A DNA stretch of 64,000 nucleotides from positions 62,001 to 126,000 of the forward strand of contig JADYYP010000068.1 in NCBI GenBank assembly GCA_020853575.1, written 5' to 3'. Positions 8,506 to 17,806 of the stretch are shown here, piece after piece (within the stretch, counting starts at the first letter, position 1; each line of letters opens with the position of its first letter). The notes under the pieces are model-generated. The model was given only the letters and a program-made list of their open reading frames with translations. It did no database searches and was not told the origin of the DNA. This stretch comes from Planctomycetota bacterium (GTDB taxonomy: Bacteria; Planctomycetota; UBA1135; GCA-002686595). The position numbers and the translations under genes were made by a program.

Positions 8506-9738
8506 TCACGGACGCGAGCCGAACGAGCTTTCCTTGAGGAACAGGTAGTACATCTGACCCGGACTGCGCATGCGTCCGGCGGTCCATTCGGCCTCGTCGC
8601 CGATGCCCATGTAGATGTCGGCGCGGCCCGCGGTGCGGATCGCTCCACCGGTGTCCTGGTCGAACATGAAACGGTCGTAGACCACGGTCTCGTAATCCTC
8701 GAACTCGTTGCCCCACAGCTCGTCCCACCAGGTGCGCACGGCGGTGCGCTTCTTGGGCACGTCGACGTCGACGAACACGATCGCGCCGCGCGGGAACAGC
8801 GTTTTGTCGGTGGCCAGCGTTCGTCCGCCGGTGACGTCGACGTTGAGGCTGCCCTTGGGCGGACCGTCGATCTCGAGGAAGAACACGAAGCTGTCGTCCT
8901 TGGAGATGTACTCGAGCAGCTCCTCGGGATGGCTCTCGCCCCAGGCGCGGATCGCCGGCAGCGAGACTTCGTCGGCGTCGAGCTGGCCGTCCTCGACCAG
9001 CATGCGGCCGAGCGAGCGGTACTCGCGACCGTTCTTGCCGGCGTAACCGAAGCGGCGCTCGCTGCCGTCGTCGAGACGCACCACAGCCGAGCCGTTGACG
9101 TGCGCGATGAAGGCGTCGAGCGGATCGGCCAGATACACCAGCTCCAGCCCCTTGTTGCCCAAGTGCCCGCTGGCTTCGATCGCGGCGCGCGTCGGATAGG
9201 GCGCGAGCGAGCCATCGGCCTGGCGCTGACCGAGGATCGCGCCGTCCTTGGCCTTCACCAGGTCGTCCGGCAAGCGGTAGAGCGGATAGCGGTAGGTGTC
9301 GTTCGCGGTCAGACTGCCCTCGAGGATGGGCGTGCAATAGCCGGTGAACAACACTCCACCGCCTTCGCCGTCCCAGCCAGCGCTCTTGTAGATGTCGAAG
9401 TCGACGGCGACGGCCGCATCGAAGTCCTCGGGCGTGGGCGAGGTCTCGAGCAGGCGCTTGAAGTGCTCGAGACTCGCGAGCGAACGGCGGTGGTCGACGC
9501 CTTCGATGGGGAAGAACTGCTGCGAGCTCGGACGCTGGTGCCACGCGATCGAGTGCTCCAGCGCGAGCAGTGCCTCGTGGCGCTCGGCCCAGCTCTCGCG
9601 AAAGCTCGGGCGCTCGTCGCCGGGCTCGAGCTTGAGCAACGCGGGCCATCCCGGAGGAAGCGGGCGGCCGTATTCGGGCGTGGTGCAGGCGGCGGCGAGG
9701 AGCGGCAGGGCGAGCAGTGCGGCGAGGTGCGACTTCAT
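8506..9738 (-). CDS. mltA: MltA-family lytic murein transglycosylase (lipoprotein)
   Basis: The 410-residue protein starts with a lipoprotein signal ending LLAAAC (Cys18). Family signatures of MltA follow: the GVLFTGYCTPILEGSL strand, YPLYRLPDDL, the FGYAGKNGREYRSLGRMLVEDG segment typical of the 3D/MltA barrel, and near the end a DQDTGGAIRTAGRADIYMGIGDEAEW stretch carrying the catalytic aspartate region. Such enzymes cut the peptidoglycan glycan chain between MurNAc and GlcNAc, leaving 1,6-anhydro ends, and sit on the outer membrane. Length and motif order are normal. The ATG at 9738 is preceded by a plausible promoter. Confidence 0.9.
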   Translation of the reverse strand: MKSHLAALLALPLLAAACTTPEYGRPLPPGWPALLKLEPGDERPSFRESWAERHEALLALEHSIAWHQRPSSQQFFPIEGVDHRRSLASLEHFKRLLETSPTPEDFDAAVAVDFDIYKSAGWDGEGGGVLFTGYCTPILEGSLTANDTYRYPLYRLPDDLVKAKDGAILGQRQADGSLAPYPTRAAIEASGHLGNKGLELVYLADPLDAFIAHVNGSAVVRLDDGSERRFGYAGKNGREYRSLGRMLVEDGQLDADEVSLPAIRAWGESHPEELLEYISKDDSFVFFLEIDGPPKGSLNVDVTGGRTLATDKTLFPRGAIVFVDVDVPKKRTAVRTWWDELWGNEFEDYETVVYDRFMFDQDTGGAIRTAGRADIYMGIGDEAEWTAGRMRSPGQMYYLFLKESSFGSRP

Positions 9739-9747
9739 GACGGCCGG

Positions 9748-9776
9748 AGCGTAGCGGTGCGCGTGCTGCGTGAGAA
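9748..9776 (-). promoter_or_regulatory. Putative sigma-70 promoter of the mltA-like gene
   Basis: On the minus strand TTCTCA (-35-like, 9771-9776) is separated by 17 bases from TACGCT (-10-like, 9748-9753). Only 9 bases separate the -10 box from the ATG at 9738, so the leader would be a few bases at most. The assignment rests on sequence and spacing alone. Confidence 0.3.
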
Positions 9777-9947
9777 GCGCTGACGTCGCGCGCTCGGTGC
9801 GTAGCGCGACGCGCTCACCCGCGCTCGACGCACTCGCGATGCCGGCGCGCAACTCGGGCGCGGAGCCCACGGTCTCGACGTCCGGCGCCTGACGGGCGAC
9901 GACGCACCCGACGACACGAGAGCTCGTGTCCTCGGATCCTCACGCGC

Positions 9948-11384
9948 TCAGCGTGCGGCCGCGGCGCGCGCCGCCACCGACGACAGACCCTTGCGCGGAA
10001 TCCGCAGGTGGAAGCGCGCTCCGCCGAGCGGCGAGGTATCGACCGACACGCGCCCGGCATGGCGGTCGGCGGCGTCCTTGACCATCGCCAAGCCCAGTCC
10101 GTATCCGACACGTCGGCCGTGAGCCGTCGGCCCGCGGTAGAACGGGTCGAAGATCTTCTCGCGCTGTTCGACGGGCACGCCGGGTCCGTTGTCGTCGATG
10201 GTGATCACGATCTCCTGCTCGCGGCCGTCGATCTCGACCTTGACCTCGCCGTCCTTCTTGCACCAGTCGATGGCGTTGGCCGCCAGGTTGCGCAGCGCGC
10301 GCAGCATGCTCTCGCGGTCGCCGCGCATGCGCGTGTCGCCGCGTGTGTCGAGCTGGAAGCGGACGCCCAGGCGCTCGGCGCGCGCACGCTCGCGCTCGAG
10401 CCGCAGGCGCGCCTCGGTCACCAGATCGAATTCCTCGCTGACGGGCGAGTTCACGGCCGCGTTGCGCGGCGCGCAGATGGTCATCAGGTTGTCGATCGCG
10501 TCCCCGAGCTCGCGCATCTCCTCCAGGTTCGACTCGAGCACCTTGCGGTACGAATCGGCCTCGCGGCGCGAGAGCAGTGCGACCTCGGTCGCGCCGACGA
10601 GGTTCTGGATCGGAGCGCGCAGCTCGTGCGCCATGCTCGCGTACAGCACGCCCTGGCGCTCGGTGGCGACCTGGATGTTGCGCAGCAGTTGGTGCATGGC
10701 ATCGACCACGTCGCGGATCTCGTCGGGCGCGCCGCTGACGTCGACGTCCACGCCCTCCAGCGGCGCTTGCACGCGGCGAGCGCTGGCGGCGACGCTGCGC
10801 AGCACTTGCGAAGCCCGGTGCAGGAGCAGCCAACCGATCAGCGCGCCGCCGAAGGCTCCGCCGACCATCAGCAGGCCCGCGAAGAGCTCGTAGCTGCGCA
10901 GCGAGTGGATGCGCGACGAGCCGTCGAGCAGGATCCCGACGTCCATCCCGTTCTGGAAGGTCTCGGTGCGCCAGCGCAATCCGCCCGCGAGGCGCTGCGT
11001 CGCCTTGGAAGGCTCGCGCGCCGGGACGTCGGCCGTCAGCAGCTCCTTCGCGCCGGCTTCGCCTTCGACCCAGCCGTGCGAAAGGCTCCAGAAGCGCCAA
11101 GCCACCGGATACGGTCCCTCGGTGGCGATCTCGTCCGCCAAGGCCAGCAGCTCTTCCTTGCCGGTGTGCGCGGGTCTCGTCGGATCTCCGGGGGCCTGGG
11201 CCAGGGCCTGCGATCGCACGCGCAGGTCCTTGAGGCGCGCCTCGGCCAGCGCGTCGAGCTCGGAGTCGGTCGAGCGCCGCAGGTAGTCGTCGGAGACCCA
11301 GGCCACGGCCAGCACCACCGCCGTCGTGGCGAGCAAGAAGAACAGCGTCAGGCGACGCGTCAGCGACCAACGGCGCGAAATCAC
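9948..11384 (-). CDS. Sensor histidine kinase
   Basis: This 478-residue membrane kinase has TM helix 1 at about 11-30, a periplasmic sensor region to about 166, TM helix 2 at 167-188, a HAMP-like linker, and a HisKA domain with the H-box SMAHELRAPIQN (His253). The HATPase domain has N-box LRNLAANAIDW (Asn370), G1 box DDNGPGV (398-404) and G2 box GYGLGLAMVKD. It should phosphorylate itself and pass the phosphate to the response regulator immediately upstream. The two genes overlap by ATGA at 11381-11384. The signal sensed is unknown; the external domain has no motif I can name. Confidence 0.92.
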   Translation of the reverse strand: MISRRWSLTRRLTLFFLLATTAVVLAVAWVSDDYLRRSTDSELDALAEARLKDLRVRSQALAQAPGDPTRPAHTGKEELLALADEIATEGPYPVAWRFWSLSHGWVEGEAGAKELLTADVPAREPSKATQRLAGGLRWRTETFQNGMDVGILLDGSSRIHSLRSYELFAGLLMVGGAFGGALIGWLLLHRASQVLRSVAASARRVQAPLEGVDVDVSGAPDEIRDVVDAMHQLLRNIQVATERQGVLYASMAHELRAPIQNLVGATEVALLSRREADSYRKVLESNLEEMRELGDAIDNLMTICAPRNAAVNSPVSEEFDLVTEARLRLERERARAERLGVRFQLDTRGDTRMRGDRESMLRALRNLAANAIDWCKKDGEVKVEIDGREQEIVITIDDNGPGVPVEQREKIFDPFYRGPTAHGRRVGYGLGLAMVKDAADRHAGRVSVDTSPLGGARFHLRIPRKGLSSVAARAAAAR

Positions 11385-12052
11385 TCCGCGCCCTGGATGC
11401 GATAGCCTTCACCGCGCACGGTCGAGATCAGCGCGGGCCCGTGGCGGTCCAGCTTGCGGCGCAGGCGCCCGATGTGGACGTCGACCAGGTTGGTCTCGGG
11501 CTCGCGCTCGAAACCCCACACGTCGCGCAGCAGGTCGGCGCGCGACAGCGTGCGACCTTCGGCGCGCACCAGCGCCAGCAACAAGTCGAACTCGCGCGGG
11601 CTCAGGTCGATCTTGCTGCCGTTGCGGTAGGCTGCGCGGCTCACCAAATCGAGGCGCACGTCGCGGACTTCGATCGGCGGGAGCGACTTGCGGCGGCGCA
11701 CGACGACCTCGATGCGCGCCAAGAGCTCGCTGAACGCGAAGGGCTTGATGATGTAGTCCTCGGCTCCGAGCTTGAGGCCCTTGACGCGCTCTTCGACCGT
11801 GTCGCGCGCGGTGACGAACATCACCGGCGTTTCGCGTCCGACCTCGCGGACCTTCTCGAGCAGGTCCCAACCGGTCATCGCCGGGAGCATCACGTCGAGC
11901 AGGATCACGTCGAAGCCGCGCACGTCGTTGCGCAAGGTCTCGAGGGCCGCCTCGGCATCTCCGGCGCTCTCGCACACGAAGCCCGACTCGGTCAGGCCCG
12001 CGCGCACGTAGTCGCGCAACTTCGGATCGTCGTCGACGATCAACACTCGCAT
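11381..12052 (-). CDS. OmpR/PhoB-family response regulator
   Basis: The 223-residue protein has an intact receiver domain: acidic residues DDD at 7-9, phospho-acceptor Asp53 in LLDVMLP, a Thr in VTARD, and the conserved lysine in IIKPFAFSELLARI. A winged-helix DNA-binding domain follows, with LSPREFDLLLALVRAEGRTLSR and VDVHIGRLRRKL. It is the cognate partner of the kinase it overlaps. A Shine-Dalgarno-like AAGGAG lies 8 bases before the ATG, unlike many genes here. The nearest upstream gene on the same strand encodes an erythromycin-esterase-like lipoprotein, 137 bases away. Confidence 0.95.
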   Translation of the reverse strand: MRVLIVDDDPKLRDYVRAGLTESGFVCESAGDAEAALETLRNDVRGFDVILLDVMLPAMTGWDLLEKVREVGRETPVMFVTARDTVEERVKGLKLGAEDYIIKPFAFSELLARIEVVVRRRKSLPPIEVRDVRLDLVSRAAYRNGSKIDLSPREFDLLLALVRAEGRTLSRADLLRDVWGFEREPETNLVDVHIGRLRRKLDRHGPALISTVRGEGYRIQGAE

Positions 12053-12189
12053 GGAGGACTCCTTGGACCGCTCGCTCGTGGGGGGGCGCGGCCGGCGGGC
12101 CGCGGAAAGCGGATTCTAGGCAGTTTCCGCGGGAAATGCGCGCTTCCGAGCCGCGTCGGCCGATGACATTGCCTTCATGGAGCGCGCGC

Positions 12190-13515
12190 TCATCGCGCCG
12201 TCGGGGCCTCGAGCACCAAGGCCGGATCGTGGGGCTGCGCGGCGCTCGTGCGCGCGAGGAACGCGAGCCCGTCGAAGTCCTGGCGTGGCACGCTGGCGAG
12301 GAGTTGCGTCGCGTCCCGTGTGCGTTCGTCGCAGTCGTCGGCGACGTTGTAGCCACCGAACCAGCGTTGGCCGTGGCCGGCGTCGAGCCACTCGGCGATC
12401 GGCCCCAGTCGCGGCGCGTTGCGCAGATCGACCAGGAAGTCGCCCGCGTGCACGCGCGCGAGCACGGCCTCCAGCCCTCCCTCAGGCGGCGCGGACATCC
12501 GGTAGCGACGGAAACCCCAGCGTCCCTCGGGCGTCGGCGCGTTGGCTTGGAACTCGCCTTCGCCGAAGGCGAAGCCCAGCGCGTAGTACGCGCTCCCCAG
12601 ACTTTCCGCGATACAGCCGCCCATGCCGAGCTCCGCGCTCGACAGGTGCCGCAAAGGTCCGCGAGAAACGTGCGCGTTGTGGGCCCAAACCACGGCGCGC
12701 GCCGGTGTGCCCTCGAGCTGCTCGAGCAGCATTTCGGCCAACGCGCGGTCTCGTCCTCCGGGAGAATGGTGCATGCGCAACGCGCGCCGCAGCTCGCGCA
12801 AGCGCAACGCGAGCTCCGAATTCGCGTCGAGCGCGTCCGCGCGCTCCGTGGCCAGCTCGCGCTCGAGAGCCGCGAACTGCTCGTCCAGCGCGAAGTACGT
12901 GCTGGGGTCGCCCGACCACAGGGACTTGATCGCCGGTTCGATGCCGGAAGCCCAGTCGCGCAGTCTGGCGCCGAACTCGGCGTGCGCCTCTCCAAGCAGC
13001 TCTTCGATGCGCCGCACGGTGGCAGCCGGATCCTGCACGTCGATCCCGATGAAGCGCACGCGGTCGCGCTCACTGGCGGCGCGGTTCCACTCGCGCAGCT
13101 CGCGCAACAGTGCAGCGTTCTCGTCGACTTGCCAAATCAGCATCCCCAGGCCCTTGAGCGCCGCGTCGAGATCGTCGCTGCGTCCCGCGACATAGTCGTC
13201 GCAGGCCCGAGCCCGAGACGCGCTCGCCTCGTAGGCGACGACGCGGAAGCCCGCGTGCTCGATCAGGTGCATCGTCAGCGCGCGCTTGAGCTCGAAAGCC
13301 TCGTGCTGGCCGTGGGTTGCTTCGCCCAGTCCGACCACACGTGCCCCGCGAACGGCTTGGGCGAACGCCGCGAGCGCGTCGGCGCGCCGCTCGAGCGGCA
13401 GGGCCTCGCGCTGCAGCCACTCGTGGATGTCCCGCGGCTCGCGCAGCGGCGCCGCGCAAGCGCTCACGATCGTCAAAGCGATCCACACCGTCCGCGCGAG
13501 CACTGCGATTCGCAT
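12190..13515 (-). CDS. Erythromycin-esterase-superfamily lipoprotein
   Basis: A 441-residue protein of the erythromycin esterase-like superfamily. The signature GLGEATHGQHEAFELK (GEATHG at 64-69, with Glu65 and His68 in active-site positions) and the later AVVWAHNAHVSRG, with the second catalytic-type histidine, are both present. Many members are not macrolide esterases, and the substrate here is unknown. The N-terminus is a lipoprotein signal ending IVSAC (Cys20), so the enzyme is anchored outside the cytoplasm, unlike the cytoplasmic resistance enzymes EreA and EreB. A TAGGCT box sits 6 bases before the ATG. Confidence 0.85.
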   Translation of the reverse strand: MRIAVLARTVWIALTIVSACAAPLREPRDIHEWLQREALPLERRADALAAFAQAVRGARVVGLGEATHGQHEAFELKRALTMHLIEHAGFRVVAYEASASRARACDDYVAGRSDDLDAALKGLGMLIWQVDENAALLRELREWNRAASERDRVRFIGIDVQDPAATVRRIEELLGEAHAEFGARLRDWASGIEPAIKSLWSGDPSTYFALDEQFAALERELATERADALDANSELALRLRELRRALRMHHSPGGRDRALAEMLLEQLEGTPARAVVWAHNAHVSRGPLRHLSSAELGMGGCIAESLGSAYYALGFAFGEGEFQANAPTPEGRWGFRRYRMSAPPEGGLEAVLARVHAGDFLVDLRNAPRLGPIAEWLDAGHGQRWFGGYNVADDCDERTRDATQLLASVPRQDFDGLAFLARTSAAQPHDPALVLEAPTAR

Positions 13516-13521
13516 GGCGCG

Positions 13522-13549
13522 AGCCTAACGCCGTGCCGCCCGCGCTCAA
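13522..13549 (-). promoter_or_regulatory. Putative leaderless promoter of the esterase-like gene
   Basis: On the minus strand TTGAGC (13544-13549) and TAGGCT (13522-13527) are separated by 16 bases. Six bases separate the -10 box from the ATG at 13515, so the expected first transcribed base is the A of the start codon. The -35 box overlaps the last codons of the upstream rhodanese-fusion gene. Confidence 0.35.
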
Positions 13550-14934
13550 CGTTCGACGGCGCCGCCGGCGAAGACCCACGCGTTCCAGCCGCCCTCGAGG
13601 TCGGTCAGGAGATCGAAACCCGCTTGCTCGAGCAACGAGCACGCGATCGAGGATCGATAGCCGCCCTGGCATTGCACGACGAGCTCGCGCTCGCGCGGCA
13701 AACGGGCGCACAGCTCGCGCAGCTTCGGCAGCGGCTCGTGGCGCGCGTTCGCGATGTGCCCCGCGTCCCATTCGGCCCGCGTGCGCACGTCGACGACGAG
13801 CGGTGGCTGGGGGCTCTCGAGGCGCCGGCGCAATTCGTGGGCATCGATGCGCGGATGCGAGCGCACGAGCTCGGGGCGCGTCGCGAAGGCGGCCGCGCCG
13901 CCTTCGAGGTAACCGACGACGTGGTCGAATCCGATGCGCGCGAGGCGCACGGTCGCTTCGCGCTCGCTGCCTGGATCCGCGATCAACACGATGCGTTGGG
14001 AGGGTGCGATCAACTCGCCGGCCCAGTGCGCGAACTTGCCGGACAACCCGATGTTGGTGCTGCCCACCAGGTGCTGGCGGGCGTAGTCGCTCGGCTCGCG
14101 CGTGTCCAGCACCAACGCTCCGGCGTTGGCCAGGCGCAGCAGCTCCGCCAACGACAGTGGGCTCGAGCTGCGCGCGAGCACCGTGTCCAGCGTGGCGTGC
14201 GCGCGGCGGTTGAAGTCGGCGTCGAAGGCGAAGTAGGCCGGTGCGCTCGGCTGCGCGCTGGTCAGCTCGGCCACGAATTGCGCGCGCGAGAGGGGCTGCA
14301 GGGCCCAATTGAGACGCTTCTGCTGGCCCAGGGTCGAGCTGGTCTCCTTGCTCAGGTTCTTGCCGCACGCCGAGCCGGCGCCGTGCGCGGGGTAGACCAG
14401 CGTCGCGTCGTCCAGCGGCATCAGCTTGTCGCGCAGCGACGCGTAGAGTTGCTCGGCCAGCTCCTCCGCGCTGCACCCGATCGACACCAATAGGTCCGGC
14501 CGCCCGACGTCGCCGATGAACAGCGTGTCGCCGGTCAGCACCGCGTGCGGCGCGCGCGCCTCGCCGTCGAACACGAGCAGCGAGATCGATTCCGGCGTGT
14601 GTCCAGGCGTCTCGAGCACGCGCAGCCGCACCCGCCCGAGCGTGAGCTCGTCGCCGTCGCGCCGAGCCTGGAACGCGAAGTCCGCGTGCGCGCGGGCGCC
14701 GAGGTGGATCGTTGCCGCGCAGCGTGCGGCGAGCTCGAGATGTCCGGCCGCGAAGTCCGCATGGAAGTGCGTGAGCACCACGTGTCGGATCGTGAGCCCG
14801 TGGCGCGCCGCTGCCGCCAGGTACTGCTCGACGTCTCGCTGCGGATCGACGACGACCGCGGTGTGCGAGCTCTCGTCGCCGATCAAGTACGACGCATGGG
14901 ACAAGCACGCCAAATAGAACTGCTCGAGGATCAT
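13546..14934 (-). CDS. MBL-fold persulfide-dioxygenase-like protein with two rhodanese domains
   Basis: The 462-residue protein begins with an ETHE1-like metallo-beta-lactamase domain: THFHADF (His56, His58, Asp60), GHTPES (His112) and TGDTLFIGDVGRPDL (Asp136). Two rhodanese domains follow. The first lacks an active cysteine (VLIADPGSE), so it is probably structural. The second has CQGGYRS with Cys422 as the likely sulfur carrier. Fusions of this kind oxidise glutathione or low-molecular-weight persulfides and move sulfane sulfur, detoxifying sulfide. It is divergent from the chromate transporter gene, 49 bases away. The ATG at 14934 starts just before the first conserved strand. Confidence 0.9.
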   Translation of the reverse strand: MILEQFYLACLSHASYLIGDESSHTAVVVDPQRDVEQYLAAAARHGLTIRHVVLTHFHADFAAGHLELAARCAATIHLGARAHADFAFQARRDGDELTLGRVRLRVLETPGHTPESISLLVFDGEARAPHAVLTGDTLFIGDVGRPDLLVSIGCSAEELAEQLYASLRDKLMPLDDATLVYPAHGAGSACGKNLSKETSSTLGQQKRLNWALQPLSRAQFVAELTSAQPSAPAYFAFDADFNRRAHATLDTVLARSSSPLSLAELLRLANAGALVLDTREPSDYARQHLVGSTNIGLSGKFAHWAGELIAPSQRIVLIADPGSEREATVRLARIGFDHVVGYLEGGAAAFATRPELVRSHPRIDAHELRRRLESPQPPLVVDVRTRAEWDAGHIANARHEPLPKLRELCARLPRERELVVQCQGGYRSSIACSLLEQAGFDLLTDLEGGWNAWVFAGGAVER

Positions 14935-14983
14935 CGCGCGTTGCGGTCCGGGACCGTGTGGGGCAATAGTATCGTGCGCCACG

Positions 14984-16240
14984 ATGCCGGAGGTCGAGAC
15001 GAGTCCGCGCGTGAGCTTCGGCGACGCACTGCGGTTCTGGTGCAAGCTCGGATTCATCAGTTTCGGCGGTCCGGCGGGCCAAATCGCGATCATGCACCGC
15101 GAGCTGGTCGAACGCCGGCGCTGGATCGACGAGCAACGCTTCTTGCACGCGCTCAATTTCTGCATGCTGCTGCCCGGGCCGGAGGCGATGCAGCTCGCAA
15201 CCTACGTCGGCTGGCTCCTGCACGGGACGCGCGGCGGCATCGTGGCTGGTGCGCTGTTCGTGCTCCCATCCGTGTTCGTGCTGCTGGCCTTGTCATGGGT
15301 CTATGCCGCTCACGGTGAGCTGGCTTGGGTCGCGGCGTTGTTCGGCGGACTGCAGCCCGCGGTGATCGCCCTGATCCTGTCCGCCGGCGTGCGCATCGGC
15401 CGCAAGGCGCTCGATTCGCCGCTCAAGCTCGCGCTCGCGTTCGGCGGCTTGCTGGCCGTGCGCGTGTTCGACATCGCATTTCCATGGATCGTCTTGGTCG
15501 CGCTCGCGCTCGGCTTCTGGGTGGCGCGCCGCGAGCCGCGCGGCGTCGCGCCCGCGCTCCCGGCGGTGCCGTGGACGCGCACGCTGCGCGTGAGCGTGGT
15601 GTGCGTCGTGCTGTGGTGGAGCCCGGTGGCGCTCGCCGGCTTCGTAGAGGGCTGGGACGGGATCCTCGTCGCGCAGGGCACCTTCTTCAGCAAGGCAGCG
15701 ATGGTGACCTTCGGCGGCGCCTACGCGGTGCTGCCCTATGTGGCCGACAGCGCGGTCGAGCACTTCCGCTGGCTGAGCGCGCCAGAAATGCTCGACGGAC
15801 TGGCGCTGGCCGAGACCACGCCGGGTCCCTTGATCATGGTGGTGCAGTTCGTCGGCTTCATCGGTGGCTGGCGCGCGCCAGGGAGCTCGCCGGCGTGGCT
15901 GGCGGGCACGCTCTCGGCCGCGATCACCACGTGGGTCACGTTTCTGCCCTGCTTTCTGTGGGTTTTCGCCGCGGCGCCCTACGTCGAGCGCGTCCGCGGC
16001 GCCCCGCGCATCTCGAGCGCGCTGGCCATGGTCTCGGCGGCCGTCGTCGGCGTGATCGCGAATCTCTCGCTCACGCTCGGACAGCACAGCCTGGTCGACG
16101 CCAGCGGGTCGCTGGACTTCGTCGCTCTCGCACTCGTCGTGCTCGCGCTGGCGGGCTTGCAAATTTGGAAGTGGAGCGCGGTTTGGCTGGTGCTCGGCTT
16201 CGCCGCCATCGGGGGTCTGCGCTTCCTCCTGGGCGTCTGA
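14984..16240 (+). CDS. chrA: Chromate transporter, ChrA family
   Basis: A 418-residue membrane protein with the two-domain layout of long CHR transporters. The first half carries FWCKLGFISFGGPAGQIAIM and LHALNFCMLLPGPEAMQLATYVGW. The second half repeats the pattern with FFSKAAMVTFGGAYAVLPYV and LAETTPGPLIMVVQFVGFIG. About ten membrane helices are visible. ChrA exports chromate, probably by proton antiport, and may reduce uptake through sulfate systems. The gene is alone on its strand, divergent from the persulfide-dioxygenase-like fusion. A TAGTAT box at 14967-14972 lies 11 bases before the ATG. Confidence 0.92.
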   Translation: MPEVETSPRVSFGDALRFWCKLGFISFGGPAGQIAIMHRELVERRRWIDEQRFLHALNFCMLLPGPEAMQLATYVGWLLHGTRGGIVAGALFVLPSVFVLLALSWVYAAHGELAWVAALFGGLQPAVIALILSAGVRIGRKALDSPLKLALAFGGLLAVRVFDIAFPWIVLVALALGFWVARREPRGVAPALPAVPWTRTLRVSVVCVVLWWSPVALAGFVEGWDGILVAQGTFFSKAAMVTFGGAYAVLPYVADSAVEHFRWLSAPEMLDGLALAETTPGPLIMVVQFVGFIGGWRAPGSSPAWLAGTLSAAITTWVTFLPCFLWVFAAAPYVERVRGAPRISSALAMVSAAVVGVIANLSLTLGQHSLVDASGSLDFVALALVVLALAGLQIWKWSAVWLVLGFAAIGGLRFLLGV

Positions 16241-16319
16241 TCGGCGCGGCTGGGGTACACTCGCTCCCCGCCGTCGGACCTCCCCCAGTTCGCACCTCGT
16301 CCCGCATCTCGAAGAGTCC

Positions 16320-17684
16320 ATGCGTCTTCTCAGCCACGCCCCCTTCGTGCTCGCGCTGTCGACTTCGGTCGCGGCGCAGAGCTCGACGGAGCAGCAACCG
16401 CTCCCCAGCGCGCCGCTCGGCAACGTATTGCTGATCGTCGCCGACGACGTGGGCTGCGACATGGTCGGCTTGTTCGGCCAACGGCCCGATGCGCCTCCGA
16501 CGCCGACGTTGGATGCGCTCGCGGCCAGCGGTGTGTCGTTCGTGAGCACTTACACCGACCCGATCTGCTCGCCGACGCGTGCCTGCATCCTGACCGGTCG
16601 CTACGGCTTCCGCACCGGATTCGGCAGCGCGATCCCGCCCAGCGGCGTCGATCACTCGCTGGCGTCGAGCGAGGTCACGCTCCCCGAGCACCTGCGCGCG
16701 CTCGCGCCGCAGAGCATCGACAACGCCGCCATCGGCAAGTGGCACCTGAGCGCACCGCCGCTCAACGTCGCGCTCGAGCCCAACCTGCAGGGCTTCGATT
16801 GGTTCGAGGGCATGGCCGGCAACCTGTTCCTCGGCCAGACCTACTTCGCGCACACCAAGATCCGCAACGGCAACTCGATCCCGAGCACGACCTACATCAC
16901 CACCGAGCAAGCCGACGACGCGCTGCACCGGACGCGCGTGCTGCAGGAACCGTGGTTCATGTACGTGGCCTTCAACGCCGGTCACGCGCCGTGGCACACA
17001 CCGCCCGCGAACCTGCACGGCTACGCGCTCAGCGGCAATCCGAACGCGACGCCCGAGGACCACTACCGCGCGAGCGTCGAGGCCATGGACACCGAGCTCG
17101 GCCGGCTCTTGAACGGCATGGACCCCGAGGTGCGCTCGCGCACCACGGTGATCTTCATCGGCGACAACGGTTCGCCCAACGAGGTCGCGACTCCGCCGAG
17201 CGTTCCGGGGCAGAGCAAGGGCACGCTGTACGAGGGCGGCGTGCTGGTGCCGTTGATCGTCTCCGGGCCCGCAGTGCGCTATCCCGGCAGCCGTTGCTAC
17301 TCGCTGGTCAACTCGGTCGACGTGTTCCCGACGGTGCTCGAGCTGTTGCACACTCCGGTGAGCGAAACGCAGCCCGCGCGGCGCGAGCTCGACGGCGTGA
17401 GCATCGTGCCCTACCTCGTGACGCCGTGGCGCGCGCCGTTGCGCGACTGGGTCTACGCCTCGCGCTTCGCTCCCAATGGGTTTGGGCCGTACTCGACCTA
17501 CGGGCGGATGGTGCGCTCGAGCCGCTGGAAGTTGATCGAGCGCGACACCCAAGGCGACCTGTTCTTCGACATGGCCTCGAACCAGGGCGAGTCGCTCAAC
17601 TTGGCCGCGGGACCGATGACGCCGCAGCAGACCACGGCCTACGGCCGTGCGAAGAAGGCGCTGCGCGAGATCTGGACGCAGTGA
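16320..17684 (+). CDS. Secreted sulfatase (arylsulfatase-like)
   Basis: A 454-residue type I sulfatase. A signal peptide of about 20 residues ends in VAAQ. Metal-binding Asp residues are in VADDVGCDM (42-43). The formylglycine site is CSPTRACILTGR with Cys83, and later come AIGKWHLS and IFIGDNGSPNE. The cysteine must be oxidised to formylglycine by a maturase that is not in this window. Such enzymes release sulfate from sulfated sugars or other esters outside the cytoplasm; the substrate is unknown. A close paralogue follows 122 bases downstream. TACACT at 16256-16261 is a possible -10 box. Confidence 0.93.
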   Translation: MRLLSHAPFVLALSTSVAAQSSTEQQPLPSAPLGNVLLIVADDVGCDMVGLFGQRPDAPPTPTLDALAASGVSFVSTYTDPICSPTRACILTGRYGFRTGFGSAIPPSGVDHSLASSEVTLPEHLRALAPQSIDNAAIGKWHLSAPPLNVALEPNLQGFDWFEGMAGNLFLGQTYFAHTKIRNGNSIPSTTYITTEQADDALHRTRVLQEPWFMYVAFNAGHAPWHTPPANLHGYALSGNPNATPEDHYRASVEAMDTELGRLLNGMDPEVRSRTTVIFIGDNGSPNEVATPPSVPGQSKGTLYEGGVLVPLIVSGPAVRYPGSRCYSLVNSVDVFPTVLELLHTPVSETQPARRELDGVSIVPYLVTPWRAPLRDWVYASRFAPNGFGPYSTYGRMVRSSRWKLIERDTQGDLFFDMASNQGESLNLAAGPMTPQQTTAYGRAKKALREIWTQ

Positions 17685-17806
17685 TGCGGCGGATGGCGCG
17701 AGCGCGCTGACATGCCCGGCGCCGCGAGCGGTTTCCTCGCGCTCGCTCCGGTATAGTTGGAGCGTGGACCGCGGCGCGCAGGCTGCCGCGGAACTTTTTT
17801 CCGTCG

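Noticed and set aside
12190-13515. Macrolide resistance gene
   Set aside because: It belongs to the erythromycin-esterase superfamily, but it is lipid-anchored and chromosomal beside a two-component system; most relatives are not resistance enzymes.
12136-14493. Long plus-strand open frame (785 codons) opposite the esterase-like and rhodanese-fusion genes
   Set aside because: Both minus-strand genes have clear active-site motifs; the plus frame is His/Arg/Gln-rich and lacks any conserved pattern.
15293-16549. Minus-strand open frame opposite the chromate transporter
   Set aside because: The composition is typical of an antisense shadow, and it would overlap the chrA gene entirely.
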